Below are positions 44,032 through 47,851 of a stretch of DNA of 47,851 nucleotides, in pieces; the stretch's first letter is position 1, and each line of letters opens with the position of its first letter. Below the pieces are notes generated by a model. That model had not been told where the DNA came from. It saw nothing but the letters and a program-made list of their open reading frames with translations, and ran no database searches. Origin of the DNA: Mucilaginibacter sp. (GTDB lineage Bacteria; Bacteroidota; Bacteroidia; Sphingobacteriales; Sphingobacteriaceae); NCBI GenBank assembly GCA_028288305.1, contig JAQBOA010000070.1, positions 1 to 47,851 on the forward strand. Direction: 5' to 3'. A program made the position numbers and the translations under genes.

Positions 44032-44658
44032 ATGGAACAACTAAATATTTTTGGTGAAACTGTACAAACTACCACATTGCCACCCGAACTTTTAGAATAT
44101 CATCCGGGAATATTTGATGCGATGGAAGCCAAAGCATTTATGTCGCAATTTATTAGCAATGTTCCCTGGCAGCAAAGAATAGTTACCATGTACGGCAAGC
44201 AGATCATTACACCCAGATTAACGGCCTGGTATGGAGATACAGGTAGCGATTACACTTTCTCCGGAACAAAATTTGATCCATTACCATGGACAAAAGAATT
44301 GCTGTTAATAAAGAGAAAAGTGGAAACAATTGCAGGCATCAATTTTAACAGCGTATTGTTAAATTATTACCGTAATGGCAATGATTCTGTTGCCTGGCAT
44401 AGCGATGACGAAAATGAACTTGGCGTTAACCCGGTAATAGCTTCCCTTAGCTTTGGTCAGGCGCGCCGGTTTGATGTAAGACAGAAAACGGATCATCAAA
44501 AAAAATATTCGGTTGATCTTCAAAATGGTTCACTTTTATTAATGAAGGGCGATTTGCAGCATAATTGGGAGCATCGTATAGCCAAATCAACAAAGCCCTT
44601 AAAGGAGCGGGTAAACTTAACCTTCAGGGTAATTAATAAGGTAAAAGGCGAAAGGTAA
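44032..44658 (+). CDS. alkB: AlkB-family 2-oxoglutarate/Fe(II) dioxygenase
   Basis: 208 residues. Oxidative demethylation of alkylated nucleic-acid bases is the family activity. Motifs: PRLTAWYGDTGSDYTFSG (substrate lid region), NYYRNGNDSVAWHSDDENELG with Fe ligands H123 and D125, SLSFGQARRFDVR, and the third ligand H181 in QHNWEHRI. The 2-oxoglutarate-binding arginines are in ERVNLTFR (R193, R199). Architecture is closer to the ALKBH2/3-like bacterial group than to E. coli AlkB. It is a single gene with no SOS-box-like site recognised. Confidence 0.88.
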   Translation: MEQLNIFGETVQTTTLPPELLEYHPGIFDAMEAKAFMSQFISNVPWQQRIVTMYGKQIITPRLTAWYGDTGSDYTFSGTKFDPLPWTKELLLIKRKVETIAGINFNSVLLNYYRNGNDSVAWHSDDENELGVNPVIASLSFGQARRFDVRQKTDHQKKYSVDLQNGSLLLMKGDLQHNWEHRIAKSTKPLKERVNLTFRVINKVKGER

Positions 44659-44686
44659 AAGCTGAAAGGTTTTGGTCTTTTAATCT

Positions 44687-44719
44687 CCCTCTCCTTTTAG
44701 AGAGGGTTGGGGTGAGGCG
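44687..44719. repeat. half-copy of the kdpA-kdpB spacer repeat
   Basis: CCCTCTC (44687-44693) pairs with GAGAGGG (44700-44706) and is followed by TTGGGGTGAGGCGA. This is the complement of the left half of the element at 17674-17748. It lies after the alkB stop and may act as a terminator. Confidence 0.75.
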
Positions 44720-44745
44720 AATAATAGGCTTACGTAGAACTCATT

Positions 44746-45303
44746 TTAAACAAGTAACTCTTTTATGACAGGCCATACCTTATCGGCAATTACTTTATAA
44801 CCTTCGGAATTAGGGTGCAGACGGTCTAGTAAATTAAGATGAGCAACACCGCCAACTCCTTCCAGGAAAAAGGGAACAAAAGCCATTTTATTGGTATCCG
44901 CCAGTTTACGGTAAATATCCCTGAATGGTATGGCAAAAGGGGCCGGTATAAATGCAGGTATCTCCATTCCCATAAGAGCTAATTTTATCTCCGGATATTT
45001 TGTCTTCACTTTATCAACGATTGCCTGTAAGTTATTCTGCGTAGTTTGAGGAGAAATACCGCGTATTATATCATTGATACCCAGTTCAAGTACAAATACA
45101 CTTAAGGGCCTGCTCATCCAATAATTTATCCTGTTCAATCCGCCGGCGGACGTATCGCCACTCTGTCCGGCATTAATAACGTTATAATTCAGCTTTGCTG
45201 CATTAATCTTTTGCTCTATAAGCGCCGGGAAAGATTCCATTACCGGGTTGCGTAATCCATAGCCTGCAGTAAGGCTATTTCCAAAAAAAAGAATATTTTG
45301 CAT
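44746..45303 (-). CDS. arylesterase / TesA-like SGNH hydrolase
   Basis: 185 residues. The SGNH blocks are complete: S10 in FFGNSLTAGYGL, G49 in AGQSGDTSAGG, N77 in LELGINDIIRG, and D160/H163 in LLDRLHPNSEGY. It is like the multifunctional thioesterase/lysophospholipase/arylesterase TesA but lacks an N-terminal signal peptide, so it is probably cytoplasmic, unlike E. coli TesA. It is a single gene. Confidence 0.88.
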   Translation of the reverse strand: MQNILFFGNSLTAGYGLRNPVMESFPALIEQKINAAKLNYNVINAGQSGDTSAGGLNRINYWMSRPLSVFVLELGINDIIRGISPQTTQNNLQAIVDKVKTKYPEIKLALMGMEIPAFIPAPFAIPFRDIYRKLADTNKMAFVPFFLEGVGGVAHLNLLDRLHPNSEGYKVIADKVWPVIKELLV

Positions 45304-45428
45304 ATGTCATGCTTCAATATTGTTTATCCAATTTATGTTTTAGTTAATTTGAAATATGATGATATAATTTGAATTGAATAAGTATGTAAAATAAATTTTT
45401 ATATTTATTTGAAATTTATTGACTTGTC

Positions 45429-46298
45429 ATGAAACTTAAAACCATACTTCTTTTATTATTGCTTCCACTTGTTAAACTAACCATTGCCCAGCAGGCTAAA
45501 TCACCCTTTGATACAACGATGTACGGCCGCAATGCTGCAGTAGGTAAATATGCGGATATACGTGGTTTTAAAATGTATTATGAAACCTATGGCAAAGGTG
45601 AGCCCCTGCTTATTATCCATGGCAATGGCGGTTCCATCAATAACTTTTTGTACCAGATACCTTATTTCGCTAAAAATTACCAGGTGATTATTGCCGACAG
45701 CAGGGCGCAGGGAAAATCAATTGATGCTAAAGATTCTTTAAGTTACGAAATGATGACGGATGATTTAAATGCATTGTTGGATAATTTACACTTAAAATCA
45801 TGTTATGTTATAGGCTGGAGTGATGGAGGTATAAATGGCTTGTTATTGGCTATCCGCCATCCCGACAAGGTGAAAAAACTGGCTGTAACCGGAGCTAACC
45901 TTTGGCCGGATACTACAGCGATTGACCCTTTTGTGTATAATTGGGCTTTAAAGATGAATAATACAGTGACTGATTCACTTAAAAAGCTGAAATCTTCATC
46001 TCCTAAATTAAAAAATGAACTTAAATTACTTCACCTCCTTACTTATGAACCACATATAACAGTGGAACAATTGCATAGTATCACTTGCCCAACTTTAGTA
46101 ATTGGCGGTGATCATGATGTAATATTGCCTAAACATACCATGCTGATCGCCCAATCCATACCTAATTCCTATTTATGGATACTCCCTAACTCAGGGCATT
46201 CAACCCCAATTTATTATAAAGATCAGTTTAATGCTGTTGTGGGCGATTTTTTTAGTAAGCCTTTTAGAAAAATAGATGGTTATGGCAGATTTAATTGA
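45429..46298 (+). CDS. exported alpha/beta hydrolase
   Basis: 289 residues with signal peptide MKLKTILLLLLLPLVKLTIAQQ. The alpha/beta-hydrolase core has the oxyanion strand LLIIHGNGGSINNF, nucleophile S131 in VIGWSDGGING, acid D230 in VIGGDHDVILP and H257 in PNSGHSTP. It is probably periplasmic. The family covers esterases and related enzymes; the substrate is unknown. A dyad repeat directly follows the stop. Confidence 0.88.
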   Translation: MKLKTILLLLLLPLVKLTIAQQAKSPFDTTMYGRNAAVGKYADIRGFKMYYETYGKGEPLLIIHGNGGSINNFLYQIPYFAKNYQVIIADSRAQGKSIDAKDSLSYEMMTDDLNALLDNLHLKSCYVIGWSDGGINGLLLAIRHPDKVKKLAVTGANLWPDTTAIDPFVYNWALKMNNTVTDSLKKLKSSSPKLKNELKLLHLLTYEPHITVEQLHSITCPTLVIGGDHDVILPKHTMLIAQSIPNSYLWILPNSGHSTPIYYKDQFNAVVGDFFSKPFRKIDGYGRFN

Positions 46299-46317
46299 AT
46301 AATTTACTGTCAGCTTT

Positions 46318-46404
46318 GTCATTGCGAGCGATAGCGTGGCAATCGCGAACTTTGCATAGCCGTAATGCATAGCGGCGATTGCCATGCTATCGCTTATAAT
46401 GACA
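46318..46404. repeat. dyad repeat of the TGTCATTGCGAGCGA family
   Basis: The left arm TGTCATTGCGAGCGATAGCG... (46318-46347) and the right arm (46375-46404) are 30 bases with about four differences. The centre has TTTGCATAGCC/GTAATGCATAGC words. It lies just after the alpha/beta-hydrolase stop. It has the same TGTCATT termini as the element at 20.2 kb but a different interior. Confidence 0.8.
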
Positions 46405-46481
46405 TTGTAGGCTAAACTTAATCACCCAAAAAGTCACAGAACTATTGATCTTTTGAAATGAGTAAATGACAACAATTTGAT

Positions 46482-47851
46482 TTACCAAATTTTCAATTTA
46501 AACTTTTCTGCCCATTCTTCAGCTTTATCATAACCAGCATCCGTATGCCTAAATATACCCATTGCAGGGTCGTTATGTAAAACCCGTTTTAAGCAAGTGG
46601 CAGCACGCTCTGTCCCGTCCGCTAAAACTACCATTCCGGCATGCTGGGAATAGCCCATGCCAACGCCGCCGCCATGGTGAAAAGATACCCATGTAGCTCC
46701 TCCCGCTGTATTTGCCATCAGGTTTAATAGCGGCCAGTCAGATACAGCATCCGAACCATCCTTCATTGATTCTGTTTCCCTGTTTGGCGAGGCTACTGAA
46801 CCGCAATCCAGGTGGTCCCTGCCTATCACTATCGGACCTTTTACTTTGCCGGTCTTCACCAGATCATTAAACAGCAGCCCTGCCTTTTCACGTTCGCCCA
46901 TGCCGAGCCAGCAAATTCTTGCCGGCAGGCCCTGGAATGATATTTTTTGCTGCGCTTTTTCAAGCCAGTTGATCAAATGTTTATTTTCGGGAAATGCTTC
47001 CATCAGAGCACGGTCGGTTGTATAGATATCTTCAGGATCGCCGGATAGCGCCACCCATCTGAACGGTCCTTTTCCTTCACAAAACAGCGGACGGATATAA
47101 GCAGGGGTAAAGCCGGGGAAGTTAAAAGCATCTTCCTCACCACCTTGCCTGGCAAATTCGCGCAGGTTATTGCCATAATCGAAAGTTACTGCGCCACGTT
47201 TTTGCATTTGCAGCATAAAGCCCACATGCCGGGCCATGCTTTCCAACGATAATCTTTTATATTCGCCGGGATCCGTTTTTCTTAATACTGAAGCTAAAGT
47301 TAACGATAAGCCGTCGGGAATATAGCCATTTAGCGGATCATGGGCCGATGTTTGATCTGTTAGGATATCAGGGATAATATTAGCATGTAACAACTTTTCC
47401 AGCATATCACCGGCGTCACATACCAGGCCTACTGATAGTGTTTCGCCTTTATGTATCGCTTCCTGTACCCATGAAATAGCTTCTTCATAGGAGTGGGTCA
47501 TCCGGTCGATATATTGTGTATCCACCCGCTTTTGTATCCGGGAAGCATCAACATCAGCACCCAAAAAAACAGCGCCTGCCATTGTAGCGGCTAACGGTTG
47601 AGCGCCGCCCATACCGCCTAACCCGGCGCTGACGATCAGTTTGCCTTTTAAATCATTATTAAAATGCTGACGGCCGCACTCCGCAAAAGTTTCATAAGTG
47701 CCTTGTAAAATTCCTTGTGTGCCTATATATATCCAGCTTCCTGCAGTCATTTGTCCGTACATCATCAGGCCCTTGGAGCGAAGCTCATTGAAATGCTCCC
47801 AGTTTGCCCAGGCGGGTACAAGGTTACTGTTAGCGATGAGTACCCTCGGCG
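46482..47851 (-). CDS. hutU: urocanate hydratase, N-terminus beyond the window
   Basis: The frame is open to the window end; residues ...[20 protein letters not shown].. continue upstream of the first internal ATG, so the gene is only truncated by the window edge (about 456 residues visible). It catalyses urocanate to imidazolone propionate in histidine degradation. Signatures: [20 protein letters not shown], the NAD-binding [32 protein letters not shown] ([19 protein letters not shown]), and near the end [15 protein letters not shown] and [11 protein letters not shown]. Other hut genes would lie beyond the edge. Confidence 0.95.
   Translation of the reverse strand, partial: PRVLIANSNLVPAWANWEHFNELRSKGLMMYGQMTAGSWIYIGTQGILQGTYETFAECGRQHFNNDLKGKLIVSAGLGGMGGAQPLAATMAGAVFLGADVDASRIQKRVDTQYIDRMTHSYEEAISWVQEAIHKGETLSVGLVCDAGDMLEKLLHANIIPDILTDQTSAHDPLNGYIPDGLSLTLASVLRKTDPGEYKRLSLESMARHVGFMLQMQKRGAVTFDYGNNLREFARQGGEEDAFNFPGFTPAYIRPLFCEGKGPFRWVALSGDPEDIYTTDRALMEAFPENKHLINWLEKAQQKISFQGLPARICWLGMGEREKAGLLFNDLVKTGKVKGPIVIGRDHLDCGSVASPNRETESMKDGSDAVSDWPLLNLMANTAGGATWVSFHHGGGVGMGYSQHAGMVVLADGTERAATCLKRVLHNDPAMGIFRHTDAGYDKAEEWAEKFKLKIW

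Overview
The window looks like chromosomal DNA of a Bacteroidetes bacterium, most likely family Sphingobacteriaceae (Mucilaginibacter or Pedobacter type). The grounds are AT-rich intergenic DNA, several Bacteroidetes -7 promoter elements (TAnnTTTG), typical protein families (PagL-type deacylase, DUF6364/PIN toxin-antitoxin, GH30, FtsX/MacB-type permeases of about 790 residues, TPR histidine kinases) and many intergenic inverted repeats. Genus is an inference. I see no tRNA, rRNA, CRISPR array, transposase or prophage.

Layout. 0.2-9 kb holds an aldose-epimerase-like gene, small membrane proteins, topoisomerase IV subunit A (parC), two adjacent toxin-antitoxin loci (DUF6364/PIN intact; the second with a frameshifted ParE/RelE toxin), a YdeI-like protein, an NTF2-like exported protein, and a cytidine deaminase/SGNH hydrolase operon. 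At 9.2 kb a lysine-rich small protein follows a textbook Bacteroidetes promoter. 9.8-21.7 kb is one potassium-stress locus on the minus strand. In transcription order it runs: sigma-54-type response regulator, several tiny membrane ORFs, kdpF, kdpA, kdpB, kdpC, an outer-membrane porin, a small exported protein, a stand-alone KdpD sensor/Usp protein and a separate HAMP-PAS histidine kinase.

21.8-35 kb carries an orphan ArgE-like deacylase plus GNAT pair, a paralogue of the kdp-locus exported protein, a Tat-exported Gfo/Idh/MocA oxidoreductase, a PagL-like outer-membrane deacylase, a TPR histidine kinase, a PIG-L deacetylase, a PPOX-fold protein, an exported metallophosphoesterase and a GH30 glycosidase. 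35.2-42.5 kb is a tandem array of three large FtsX/MacB-type permeases, each bordered by dyads built from the words GTCATT and AATGAC, closed by a strong terminator. 42.8-47.85 kb has small proteins (DUF5655, zinc-ribbon, pentapeptide), AlkB, an arylesterase, an alpha/beta hydrolase and urocanate hydratase cut by the window end.

The least explained part is upstream of kdpF. Besides a 25-residue KdpF there are a 30-residue and a 42-residue single-pass membrane ORF, and an extra diverged copy of the 30-residue ORF at a constant 392-base offset. A near-palindrome TATCAwwTTGATA occurs upstream of this cluster and again in the region upstream of the paralogous exported-protein gene at 24.1 kb. The second theme is the density of intergenic dyad repeats of at least five families, one of them placed inside the kdp operon between kdpA and kdpB.
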